Shown: positions 35,681-44,357 of the stretch, one piece after another
Layout: each line of letters starts with the position of its first letter
How positions within the stretch are numbered: position 1 is the stretch's first letter
Origin: JANRIG01 sp033765235
GTDB taxonomy: Bacteria > Bacteroidota > Bacteroidia > Cytophagales > UBA9547
Reading direction: 5' to 3'
NCBI GenBank assembly: GCA_033765235.1
Contig: JANRIG010000011.1
Coordinates: forward strand, 24,107 to 88,106
DNA: 64,000 nt
Notes under the pieces: model-generated
What the model was told of the DNA's origin: nothing
What the model saw: the letters and a program-made list of their open reading frames with translations, nothing else
Database searches by the model: none
Program-made: the position numbers and the translations under genes

Positions 35681-36344
35681 TAATGATATAAAACTCAAAG
35701 TCTGTGGAATGAAACACATCCACAACATCTTGCAAGTGGCTGCTTTGCAACCTGACTACATGGGTTTTATTTTTTATGAAAAATCGCAAAGAAATGTATA
35801 CGGCACAAATATCGATGATTTAAATATGGTACCGAGCACAATCACAAAAACAGCGGTATTTGTGAATGAACCTATCCAAAATGTGGAAAATATTGTCAAA
35901 AAGTATGATTTTGGTGCAGTACAACTTCATGGCGATGAAAGTACAGAATATGTACAGCGCATACGTACAAATTTGCCTTTGATTACCATCATAAAAACAT
36001 TTGGTATATATGCAAGTTTTGATAGCGCAGTAATAGATAAATACGCAAATATTATAGATTATCTATTGTTTGACACCAAAGGTATATATGCCGGAGGCAA
36101 TGGCAAAAAATTTGATTGGGATATATTGTGCAATATCAATATAAATATACCATACTTCATAAGTGGAGGCATATCTGCTGACGATGCACCCAATATACAT
36201 GCGCTCAAAAAAAAATCTCACATGCTGTATGCAGCAGACATCAACAGCATGTTTGAAACTGACCCTGGCATGAAAGATGTAAATATGATTAATAGATTTA
36301 AGACAAATCTCAAAAACCACTATGTTAATACCGGTAGTATCTAA
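35667..36344 (+). CDS. trpF: phosphoribosylanthranilate isomerase
   Basis: This 225-residue TIM-barrel enzyme rearranges N-(5-phosphoribosyl)anthranilate in tryptophan synthesis. The catalytic Cys in LKVCGMKHIHN and the Asp in LLFDTKGIYAGGNGKKFDW are present, with MGFIFYEKSQRNV, AVQLHGDES and FISGGISADDA around them. The phosphate-binding C-terminus reads ADINSMFETDPG rather than the usual DVNSGVE, as in several Bacteroidota. It overlaps trpC by 14 bases and trpB by 23. Confidence 0.93.
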   Translation: MKLVDNDIKLKVCGMKHIHNILQVAALQPDYMGFIFYEKSQRNVYGTNIDDLNMVPSTITKTAVFVNEPIQNVENIVKKYDFGAVQLHGDESTEYVQRIRTNLPLITIIKTFGIYASFDSAVIDKYANIIDYLLFDTKGIYAGGNGKKFDWDILCNININIPYFISGGISADDAPNIHALKKKSHMLYAADINSMFETDPGMKDVNMINRFKTNLKNHYVNTGSI

Positions 36345-37515
36345 ATATGAAGTAAATGACAAAGGCTACTACGGTAGATTTGGAGGCGCATATATTCCCG
36401 AAATGTTATACCCAAACATAGCAGAGCTACAAGAAAACTATCTCAAAATTATACATTCCAAAGACTTTACAGATGAGTTTGCACGCTTGCTCAAGTACTA
36501 TGCAGGCAGGCCTACACCATTGTATTATGCCACTCGATTGTCTCAAAGATATAATACCAAAATATATCTGAAACGCGAAGACCTGTGCCACACGGGTGCT
36601 CACAAAATAAATAATACATTGGGTCAAATATTATTGGCCCAAAAACTCGGTAAAAAAAGAATAATAGCCGAGACAGGTGCCGGACAGCACGGTGTAGCCA
36701 CCGCTACAGTTTGTGCACTTATGGGTATGGAATGTGAAGTATATATGGGTGAAGTAGACATACAAAGGCAGGCACCTAATGTACAACGTATGAAAATGCT
36801 CGGGGCAAAAGTACATGCTGCTGCTTGTGGCAGCAAAACCCTCAAAGATGCTACCAATGAGGCTATTCGCGATTGGATAAACAATCCTGTAGATACACAC
36901 TACATTATAGGCTCAGCCATAGGCCCACACCCATATCCTGATATGGTGGCTCGATTTCAGTCTGTCATAAGCAAAGAAATAAAAAGTCAACTTGCAGAGC
37001 TCACAGGCAAGTCATTGCCACACTACTTGGTGGCATGCGTGGGTGGCGGCAGCAATGCAGTAGGCACCTATTACCACTACCTCGATGATGAAGAAGTAAA
37101 AATCATTGGGGCTGAGGCAGCAGGCAAGGGGGTACATACAGGCTACTCTGCAGCTACTTTAAAGTTGGGTAAGATAGGCATTATTCACGCATGCAAAACG
37201 CTGCTGATGCAAGATGAAAACGGTCAAATCACAGAGCCACATTCTATATCTGCCGGGCTTGACTATCCGGGCATAGGTCCACTCCACGCACACCTTTATG
37301 AAACCAAGAGAGGCACATTTTTTGCCATTACGGATAATGAAGCAATAGAAGCAGGGCTGGAATTGTGCAAACTCGAAGGCATAATACCTGCCATAGAGTC
37401 GGCACATGCTCTGGCTGTACTCAAATACCTCCACGCACAGCCTCACGAAATAGTAGTGGTATCACTATCAGGCAGGGGCGACAAAGACTTGGCAACTTAT
37501 GAAAAATATATTTAG
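36322..37515 (+). CDS. trpB: tryptophan synthase beta chain
   Basis: This 397-residue PLP enzyme joins indole and serine. The Schiff-base Lys95 lies in the motif TGAHKINNTLGQ. ETGAGQHGVATATV, the glycine-rich phosphate loop GGGSNAVG and LSGRGDKDLATY at the C-terminus are all standard for the alpha-dependent TrpB1 type. The ATG at 36322 is needed to reach the conserved GYYGRFGGAYIPEM, so the 23-base overlap with trpF is real. No trpA follows; the next gene is glpK on the opposite strand. Confidence 0.96.
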   Translation: MLIPVVSKYEVNDKGYYGRFGGAYIPEMLYPNIAELQENYLKIIHSKDFTDEFARLLKYYAGRPTPLYYATRLSQRYNTKIYLKREDLCHTGAHKINNTLGQILLAQKLGKKRIIAETGAGQHGVATATVCALMGMECEVYMGEVDIQRQAPNVQRMKMLGAKVHAAACGSKTLKDATNEAIRDWINNPVDTHYIIGSAIGPHPYPDMVARFQSVISKEIKSQLAELTGKSLPHYLVACVGGGSNAVGTYYHYLDDEEVKIIGAEAAGKGVHTGYSAATLKLGKIGIIHACKTLLMQDENGQITEPHSISAGLDYPGIGPLHAHLYETKRGTFFAITDNEAIEAGLELCKLEGIIPAIESAHALAVLKYLHAQPHEIVVVSLSGRGDKDLATYEKYI

Positions 37516-37516
37516 G

Positions 37517-37548
37517 TATCTTGTCCTGAAATAGATTTACACAAACCG
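37517..37548 (+). repeat. second copy of the 11199 repeat end
   Basis: TATCTTGTCCTGAAATA followed by TTTACACAAACCGC closely matches the left end of the element at 11199-11331 (TATCTTATCCTGAAATATTATACACAAAC when read through; differences are few). It lies directly after the trpB stop. The right-hand inverted end is not obvious here, so this looks like a solo end or a decayed copy. Confidence 0.35.
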
Positions 37549-37657
37549 CTGTTTATGGATTTTGATGTATGATTTTTTTTGAAGGTAAAAAAACACGTGA
37601 AGTAAATGCCCTTTAGAAGTATTTTATAAAAAGCATATCAATATTAAGAAAATCTAC

Positions 37658-39133
37658 TCAAATATTTTCCCAATTCATAGATCTTTGTACAGCATTGCTC
37701 CACTTTTTGAGTATGAGCTTGCGTTTTTCAGCACTCATTTGAGGGCTGTACTTTGATTGTATGCTGTTAAGTTTATTGTCTTCTTCATACACTCCTACAG
37801 CTGTACCTGCCAATAGTGCGGCACCCCATGCTGTAGTCTCTCTCATACGTGGTATGAGTATGTCGCAGTCAAGCATATCTGCTTGCCACTGCATGAGAAA
37901 ATGATTGTGCGTAGCACCACCATCCACCTTCAAAGCTGCAAGTTGTATGCCGGCCTCATCTGTCATAGTCTGTATCACATCACAGGTTTGGTAGGCTATG
38001 CTCTCCAGTGCAGCCCTTACTATATGATGGTGAGTAGTATCTCTGGTGATGCCGAATATGGCACCCCTGGCATACATATCCCAATAGGGAGTGCCGAGCC
38101 CTGCAAATGCCGGCACCATATATACCCCCCCATTGTCGGGCACTGCGGTAGCCATAGATGCTGATTGTGATGCATCATCTAATATTTTGAGTCCGTCGCG
38201 CAACCATTGTATAGCAGCACCTGCTATGAATACACTGCCTTCAAGGGCGTACTGAGGTTTGCGCTGTGTACTGCAAATGATAGTGGCGAGCAGCCCTTTT
38301 TGGCTCACTATCTGTTTGTCACCGGTGTTCATAAGCATAAAACAGCCTGTGCCATAAGTATTTTTGGCCTCACCCTCATGGGAGCAGCCATGTCCAAAAA
38401 GCGCAGCCTGTTGGTCGCCTGCAATACCCATTACAGGTATTGTATGGCTTTGTATGTACACATCCCCAAAATAGCTGAGCGATGGCTGCACTTTGGGCAA
38501 TATGGATTTGGGTATTTGCAACTCATCGAGCATTTTGTCGTCCCATTGCAGTGATGCTATATTGAATAGCATAGTGCGCGAGGCATTGGTATAGTCTGTA
38601 GCATGTACTCTGCCTGCAGTGAGGTGCCATAGTAGCCAGGTGTCTATAGTGCCAAAGAGTAGGTTTCCCTGTTGCAACACTTCAAATGCAGTGGGCTCAT
38701 GCTCCAATATCCATTTTATTTTGGTAGCTGAGAAATATGCATCGGGCACTAAGCCTGTAGTTTTTTTGATATAGTTTTCAAGACCTTTTTTTTTCAGATC
38801 TTCACAAACCGGTGCAGTGCGTCTGTCTTGCCATACTATCGCATTGCATACAGGTTTGCCCGTGCTTTTGTCCCAAAGCACGGTAGTTTCTCGCTGGTTG
38901 GTGATGCCTATTGATTTAATTTGCGTAATATTTTTCACCTTTGAAAGAGCGTGGTGCAATGTAGTAAGTTGAGTATTAAGTATCTCCTCTGCATTATGCT
39001 CTACCCACCCGGGATGAGGGTATATTTGGGTAAATTCTTTTTGACTTTGGGCAAAAATATTACCTCGCTCATCAAATATGAGCGTGCGGCAACTGGTAGT
39101 GCCTTGGTCTATGGCAATAACATACTGATCCAT
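37658..39133 (-). CDS. glpK: glycerol kinase
   Basis: This 491-residue FGGY-family kinase makes glycerol-3-phosphate. It has the phosphate-binding start VIAIDQGTTSCRTLIFD and GWVEHNAEEI near the N-terminus. KSIGITNQRETTVLWDK and NAIVWQDRRT follow, then GIAGDQQAALFGHGC and the adenosine-site DGGATHNHFLMQWQADML. Length and start are normal. No GlpF or GlpD gene is adjacent. It converges on trpB. Confidence 0.95.
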   Translation of the reverse strand: MDQYVIAIDQGTTSCRTLIFDERGNIFAQSQKEFTQIYPHPGWVEHNAEEILNTQLTTLHHALSKVKNITQIKSIGITNQRETTVLWDKSTGKPVCNAIVWQDRRTAPVCEDLKKKGLENYIKKTTGLVPDAYFSATKIKWILEHEPTAFEVLQQGNLLFGTIDTWLLWHLTAGRVHATDYTNASRTMLFNIASLQWDDKMLDELQIPKSILPKVQPSLSYFGDVYIQSHTIPVMGIAGDQQAALFGHGCSHEGEAKNTYGTGCFMLMNTGDKQIVSQKGLLATIICSTQRKPQYALEGSVFIAGAAIQWLRDGLKILDDASQSASMATAVPDNGGVYMVPAFAGLGTPYWDMYARGAIFGITRDTTHHHIVRAALESIAYQTCDVIQTMTDEAGIQLAALKVDGGATHNHFLMQWQADMLDCDILIPRMRETTAWGAALLAGTAVGVYEEDNKLNSIQSKYSPQMSAEKRKLILKKWSNAVQRSMNWENI

Positions 39134-39504
39134 GGATATACTTATAAGTTATGATACGTCAATTTATAAATATTAGGTTGATAATGTTGGTAATTTTTTA
39201 TAATAAATAATGACATGGATTACTCTTTGGCTTTTGTCTTTCCTAAGCCATATAATAGGATTTTGTATCAGAAATAATACATTTACCAATTATTATTAAT
39301 CATTTGCGTGCAACGAGTAACTAATAATTTTTTTGACATTGTCATATCAAATACTTATTTTAGCATTTGCATCATCGCAAATCTCAAAAAGCAACTCGGC
39401 ATAGTTGTAGAATGATATATATTTGGTGGTGACCACTATTAAAGGCTAAGAAGTATTTACTATACTTCATTTATTATTTATAATTTTGATAAAAAGATAA
39501 GATA
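39134..39504. other. 371-base intergenic region, AT-rich, no clear gene
   Basis: It lies between glpK and the toxin-antitoxin pair. A short GTG frame near 39309 encodes about 34 residues ending before 39415, without a recognisable signal. The region looks like decayed sequence at an insertion site. A TAATTTTG promoter element for the pair sits at its right end (39481-39488). Confidence 0.45.
39481..39488 (+). promoter_or_regulatory. candidate -7 promoter element for the toxin-antitoxin pair
   Basis: TAATTTTG matches TAnnTTTG 16 bases before the antitoxin ATG. No TTG is found at the -33 spacing. Confidence 0.45.
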
Positions 39505-39741
39505 ATGAAAGCAGATGCTCAAATAAGGCAACAAATATTTCGAAAAATCCAAAGGATGTATGCTAACAAGTTAAATGATTTAAACGATTATATAAACAAG
39601 TTAGAGCACCCCACAGACAAATCATCAAATATACTTTCATTTGCCGGTAGTTGGGTTAATATAGATAAATCTGCATTTGCTGAACTGACAGATAATCTAA
39701 TTTCTAATCGTACAAGAAATTCTCGCAGAATTGATGAATAG
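39505..39741 (+). CDS. VapB-like antitoxin of a PIN toxin
   Basis: This 78-residue protein is helical at its N-terminus. Its C-terminal half reads SNILSFAGSWVNIDKSAF followed by ELTDNLISNRTRNSRRIDE, closely resembling the toxin-binding tails of VapB-type antitoxins (SFAGSWKDL / DELT-like). It is encoded just ahead of a PIN-domain toxin and overlaps it by eight bases. The expected role is neutralising the toxin and repressing the shared promoter. No classical DNA-binding domain is obvious in the N-terminus (MKADAQIRQQIFRKIQRMYA), so its operator binding is uncertain. Confidence 0.72.
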   Translation: MKADAQIRQQIFRKIQRMYANKLNDLNDYINKLEHPTDKSSNILSFAGSWVNIDKSAFAELTDNLISNRTRNSRRIDE

Positions 39742-40231
39742 GGCATTAATTGATACAGATTTTCTGTCCTACTATTTTAAGGGAGATTTAACGGTGGTTG
39801 ATAATTTCAAAAAATATCTCAAAGAGTTCGATATTATTGAGATTAGCTTAATAACTTACTATGAGATAATGAGTGGTTTATTATACAAAAATGCTATTAA
39901 ACAATTAGAGATTTTTAACGAATTTGTATCTGAAAATATAGTGATTGCTTTGACGGAGGAAACTTGTAAAATATCATCAGAGATTTACTCCAAATTAAGA
40001 ATTAATGGAGAACTTATAGATGATGTTGATATATTAATTGCCGGCATTGCTATTGAAAATGATATGACTTTAGTTACTAACAATGAAAACCATTTTGGAC
40101 GAATTCAGGGTTTGAAAATTGAGAATTGGAAAATTCACTATCCATCTTGGTGGCTACCAAATACCCCTTACTGGTACAAGTCTACACTTGTGGAACCTAA
40201 TAAAAGTAATATTTTTTTTAAATGCGCGTAA
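39734..40231 (+). CDS. VapC-like PIN-domain ribonuclease toxin with C-terminal extension
   Basis: The ATG at 39734, overlapping the antitoxin end by eight bases, gives 165 residues. The PIN domain covers about 1-133 and has the acidic active-site residues: Asp7 (LIDTDF), Glu44 (YYEIMSG), Asp97/Asp99 (LIDDVDILIAGIA) and the TNNENHFGRI strand. VapC proteins normally end near LKIENWK, reached here at about residue 133. A further 32 residues (HYPSWWLPNTPYW and on) lie over hairpins at 40147-40191, suggesting loss of the original stop by insertion of a repeat. Activity would be RNase cleavage of tRNA or rRNA, by analogy. Confidence 0.8.
   Translation: MNRALIDTDFLSYYFKGDLTVVDNFKKYLKEFDIIEISLITYYEIMSGLLYKNAIKQLEIFNEFVSENIVIALTEETCKISSEIYSKLRINGELIDDVDILIAGIAIENDMTLVTNNENHFGRIQGLKIENWKIHYPSWWLPNTPYWYKSTLVEPNKSNIFFKCA
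40147..40191. repeat. tandem small inverted repeats inside the vapC 3' extension
   Basis: TTGGT/ACCAA (40147-40151 and 40156-40160) is followed by ACAAGT/ACTTGT (40176-40181 and 40186-40191, four-base loop). Both lie in sequence that extends VapC beyond its domain. They resemble REP-type palindromes such as those at 63831-63855, but the sequences differ. Confidence 0.4.
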
Positions 40232-40352
40232 ATTGTTTTATTGTAAATATGTAAGAAGCACACGTTACAGATTTGCGCAAGCAGGGGCTGTTTAATGTAT
40301 ATTAATTGCAATAATAATTTACCATAAATAATATACACGTCACAAATTACGT

Positions 40353-40383
40353 TTGCATTACATATAAATTGATATTAATTTTG
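40353..40383 (+). promoter_or_regulatory. Bacteroidota-type promoter of the GlcNAc kinase-like gene
   Basis: TTG at 40353-40355 and TAATTTTG at 40376-40383 are spaced by 20 bases. They lie 40 bases before the ATG at 40424, supporting that start. Confidence 0.65.
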
Positions 40384-40423
40384 CGTTAATGTATTTCTTT
40401 TTTTGATACATAAATATACCACC

Positions 40424-41275
40424 ATGATAGCAATAGTAGAAAGCGGCACTACCAAGACCAGTTGGCTTTTTGTAGACAAAAGCAATAAAAGTTTTGAGTT
40501 TAAAACCTTGGGAATGAACCCATATTACCAAACCTCCGATGATATATATACCAACATCACAGAGTCACTGCTACCCAATCTTACTTTTCAAGAACGAGTA
40601 GAGAAAATATACTTTTACGGAGCAGGGTGTGAATTGGCAGAGCAAAAAGAAGTCGTAAAAAAAGGAATTGTTAAGGCATTTGCCTCTACAGAAATAAACA
40701 TAAATCACGACTTGCTGGCTGCCGCTCGGGCACTATTTGGCAATACTGCAGGTATAGCTTGCATAGCAGGTACAGGCTCCAACTCTTGCTACTATGATGG
40801 CAAAGAGGTGGTATGGAACATACACTCATTGGGCCTATTCTTAGGCGACGAAGGCAGTGGTGGCTACAAAGGCAAGCTATTGGTGAGCGACTACATCAGG
40901 CGTGCCATGCCCAAGCACATCCGCGAAAGGTTTGAAGCCAAATATACAGACCGTACCAAAGAAATTATGGATGCTGTATATCTAAAACCCTTTCCGAGCA
41001 GGTATTTAGCCTCATTTATGCCTTTTATAGCCGAAAACATTCAAGACCAATACATCCATAATTTGGTTTACAAAAGTTTTGAAAACCAGTTTGACAATAC
41101 TATTTGCAGATACGACAATTACAAAGATGTACCCATAGGCTTTGTAGGCTCGGTAGCACACTACATGAAAGAGGTGTTGCTTGAGGTAGCTGCCAAAAAA
41201 GGTGCCACAGTGTCCAAAATTGTGCAAGCACCTTTGCAGTCGCTGGTAGAATACCATATTAATCATGTGATGTAA
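40424..41275 (+). CDS. N-acetylglucosamine kinase-like (BadF/BadG family)
   Basis: The frame opens at a TTG at 40403, but ATG at 40424 is better placed after the promoter, giving 283 residues. The ASKHA ATPase fold is visible: phosphate loop AIVESGTTKTSWLFVDK, the second motif IACIAGTGSNSC and the adenosine region VGSVAHYMKEVLLE. GDEGSGGYKGKLL is the family signature of N-acetylglucosamine kinases in Bacteroidota, used to recycle cell-wall amino sugars. The sugar specificity is inferred. It lies between the toxin-antitoxin pair and the TPR gene. Confidence 0.82.
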   Translation: MIAIVESGTTKTSWLFVDKSNKSFEFKTLGMNPYYQTSDDIYTNITESLLPNLTFQERVEKIYFYGAGCELAEQKEVVKKGIVKAFASTEININHDLLAAARALFGNTAGIACIAGTGSNSCYYDGKEVVWNIHSLGLFLGDEGSGGYKGKLLVSDYIRRAMPKHIRERFEAKYTDRTKEIMDAVYLKPFPSRYLASFMPFIAENIQDQYIHNLVYKSFENQFDNTICRYDNYKDVPIGFVGSVAHYMKEVLLEVAAKKGATVSKIVQAPLQSLVEYHINHVM

Positions 41276-41366
41276 ATATTTGCATGCAATAATCATTACC
41301 CATTCTTACTGTGGATAATTAATTATACGCTATTGCGTTATTGCACTTTGATATACTTCACTTACA

Positions 41367-44354
41367 GTGAAAATAACTTGCGCATTGATATTCCTTATTT
41401 TTTTTGTATCAAAATCTATTTGCCAAAATACTAATGCGGTGGCAGCACCCGAAAGCTACCTATTTGCGCAAGGATATGAATTGCTCATGTATAAAAAAAT
41501 GGCTGCCGCTCAGTCATGTTTTGAACAATATATGAACCAATACCCCAATAGTGCCAAGGCTATAGATGCAGCATACTATCAAGCCAAATGCATACTGTAC
41601 ACAAACAAAGAACAGGGCAAATATTTGCTCGAAAATTTTTGTAAAAAATACCCTTCACACCCCAAAAAGTTTTATGCCAACTATGACCTGGCGTGCTATT
41701 ATTACAACCAAAAAGAATACTACAAAGCTGTTAACTACTTTACCCAAACCAACCTGAGCCAACTCGGCGAAGATGAAAAACTGGAGGCAAGTTTCAAACT
41801 CGGATATGCCTACATGAATATGAAAGACTTTGACAAAGCCGGAGCCGCATTCAACAGAGTAAAATCTACCAAAAACAAATACACATATGCAGCATGCTAT
41901 TACTTGGGATATATCAATTACAAAAATGAGCTATACCCTGAAGCGGTGAAATACTATACCAAAGCGGGTGAAAACGAAGCGTATAAACCCTTAGTACCCA
42001 TACTTATAGCCAATGTGTACAATAAGCAAAAAAATTATGACACCTTACTGACCTACCTAAAAAAGATAACCAAAGAAGATGATAACGTGAAAGGAATAGA
42101 GGAGCTTATCCTGCTGGAGGCAGAGGCATATTTTCAAAAAAAACAATTTGAAACGGCAGCCCAAAAATATGCACAAAATGTAGAAATGGGTGGCAATTTT
42201 GATGACATGACTAAATTCAAATATGCATTTTGCCTTTATAAAACTCAAAAATACGACCTCTCATTGCCTATGCTCAAGTCCGGTGCCGAAAAACATGATA
42301 CCGTGGGACAACTATCTGCTTACTATTTGGGAATGACATACTTGGCTGCCGACAATAAACCATTTGCCTGCAACTCACTTTTGCAAGCCGCCAAAATGAC
42401 TTTTATTAAAGATATTACTGAAAAATCATGGATAGAATATTGCAAAATATCCACCGATTTGGGGCAATATGCACAAATTATAGACAATGCTGCACCCTAT
42501 TTGGCTGCAAACCCCAATACCAAAGCTGCCTCACAGCTTATAGCATTGCTTAGCGAAGCATATTTTCATTCGCAAGATTATCTTATGGCCATAAAGTATA
42601 TAGAAACTCTTAAAACCAGAGATTATTACACCAACAAAACCTACCAGCAAGCTGCTTTTTTTTATGGTCTGCAACTTTACAACCAAAATAAAATATCAGA
42701 AGCACTCGAATATTTTGACAGAGCACTGGAATATGACTTTGAAAAAGAAATAAGCACCATGACCTATTACATGATAGCCGAATGCCTGTCTATGATGAAA
42801 AAATATGATGATGCCATTGAAAATTATGAAAAAGTAGCCAAAAACACCAATAGAATCAGCAAAGAATATATTTACCTCAACTATTACGGATTAGCCACCT
42901 CATACTACAACACCAAGCAATATGCCAAAGCCATATCGCCATATAAGGAAGCTGCAAACCAACTTGCAGACAATACCAAAATGTGTGATGCAAAAATGAG
43001 GTTGGCAGACTGCTACTATGCCACCAAAAACTACAAAGAAGCCTTCACATACTATGAATTAGCTTCAAAGTCTGCCTGTTATGACACAGATTATTGCTAC
43101 TTTCAGCAAGGCATCACCCTCAAGGCACTGGGCAAATATGACCAAGCACAAGAAGCATTATACAAAGTATTCAGTACTTACACACAGTCGCTCTATTACG
43201 AGGCATCTATCTATAACCATGCCCTCATAGACTTTGAAAACACCAAATACCAAGCCTCTATACCACACTTTAGCAGAGTGATAGATGAAAATAAGTCTGA
43301 CATCTATGTTCCCTTGGCTTTGCTCAAACGCGCAGTAGCATACAACAACCTAAAAAAGTATGACGAAAGCATAGCCGACTACAAAACTATAGTGACCAAG
43401 TACACCTCACATCCCGCAGCCAAAAGTGCCATTATGGGCATAAGAGACGTACTGGAGCACAGTAATGATGCACACACATTTGACTCACTTTTCACTACCT
43501 ACAAAGCTACAAACCCGGCAGACAGCCATGTAGAGCAAATAGAATATGACGATATCAAGTCTATGTATTTTGCACAAAACTACACAGGGTGCATACCAAA
43601 AATAGAGGCTTTCATGAAAACATACCCCACATCTGTCCATATGCCTGATTTGCAATATTTTGGCGCTGACGCTTATTTAAAAACAGGCGATACTGCACAA
43701 GCCATCAATCATTTTGACCTAATTATAGAAAACAAAAAATCAGCGTACCTCAATCGAAGCATACTTAAGTTGGGCGAAATATACACAGACAAAAAAAATT
43801 ATGAAAAAGCCATATCAAATTATAAATTATTGCTCCAGTCTGCCTCCACTAAAAAAGAGGTGATATATGCGTGGAACGGACTTATGATAAACTATTACCC
43901 CAACAAAGACTACGACTCCAGCAGCTACTATGCCACACAAATACACAAGCAAGGGGCGCACTCCATTGTATATATGAACAGAGCCTGGCTGTACTTAGCC
44001 AAAAATGCTTTGGCTGTGCAATATGAACTGTCCGAAGATATGATACTGGCTTGTATAAACAATGCCGAAGATGTACATGGTGCAGAAGCAATGTATCTGC
44101 TGTCGCAAAAATATTATACCGAAAAAAAATATAAATCTTCACTCGAAATATTATTCAAACTCAATACCAAATACAGTGCTGCATATCCCGAGCTTACGGG
44201 CAGGTCATTTCTACTCATTGCAGACAACTATTTGGCTATGAACGAGACATACCAGGCCAAAAGTACCCTCTCCTCTATCATAGAAAACTCTCCTAATAAA
44301 GATCTTGCACAAAAAGCCAAAGAAAAACTCATGTCTATAGAGCAAAAACAATAA
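41367..44354 (+). CDS. large TPR outer-envelope scaffold protein
   Basis: This 995-residue protein starts at GTG with a clear signal peptide (MKITCALIFLIFFVSKSIC). TPR helices follow to the end, probably more than 20 repeats. Examples are KKYDDAIENYEKVAKNTNR, KQYAKAISPYKEAANQLAD, KYDQAQEALYKVFSTYTQS and KNYEKAISNYKLLLQSAS. Tyr and Asn are abundant. Only three bases separate it from the barrel gene, so it is the first gene of the envelope operon that continues to FolC. A scaffold role for the barrel and the SPOR protein is inferred from linkage. Confidence 0.82.
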   Translation: MKITCALIFLIFFVSKSICQNTNAVAAPESYLFAQGYELLMYKKMAAAQSCFEQYMNQYPNSAKAIDAAYYQAKCILYTNKEQGKYLLENFCKKYPSHPKKFYANYDLACYYYNQKEYYKAVNYFTQTNLSQLGEDEKLEASFKLGYAYMNMKDFDKAGAAFNRVKSTKNKYTYAACYYLGYINYKNELYPEAVKYYTKAGENEAYKPLVPILIANVYNKQKNYDTLLTYLKKITKEDDNVKGIEELILLEAEAYFQKKQFETAAQKYAQNVEMGGNFDDMTKFKYAFCLYKTQKYDLSLPMLKSGAEKHDTVGQLSAYYLGMTYLAADNKPFACNSLLQAAKMTFIKDITEKSWIEYCKISTDLGQYAQIIDNAAPYLAANPNTKAASQLIALLSEAYFHSQDYLMAIKYIETLKTRDYYTNKTYQQAAFFYGLQLYNQNKISEALEYFDRALEYDFEKEISTMTYYMIAECLSMMKKYDDAIENYEKVAKNTNRISKEYIYLNYYGLATSYYNTKQYAKAISPYKEAANQLADNTKMCDAKMRLADCYYATKNYKEAFTYYELASKSACYDTDYCYFQQGITLKALGKYDQAQEALYKVFSTYTQSLYYEASIYNHALIDFENTKYQASIPHFSRVIDENKSDIYVPLALLKRAVAYNNLKKYDESIADYKTIVTKYTSHPAAKSAIMGIRDVLEHSNDAHTFDSLFTTYKATNPADSHVEQIEYDDIKSMYFAQNYTGCIPKIEAFMKTYPTSVHMPDLQYFGADAYLKTGDTAQAINHFDLIIENKKSAYLNRSILKLGEIYTDKKNYEKAISNYKLLLQSASTKKEVIYAWNGLMINYYPNKDYDSSSYYATQIHKQGAHSIVYMNRAWLYLAKNALAVQYELSEDMILACINNAEDVHGAEAMYLLSQKYYTEKKYKSSLEILFKLNTKYSAAYPELTGRSFLLIADNYLAMNETYQAKSTLSSIIENSPNKDLAQKAKEKLMSIEQKQ

Positions 44355-44357
44355 AAT

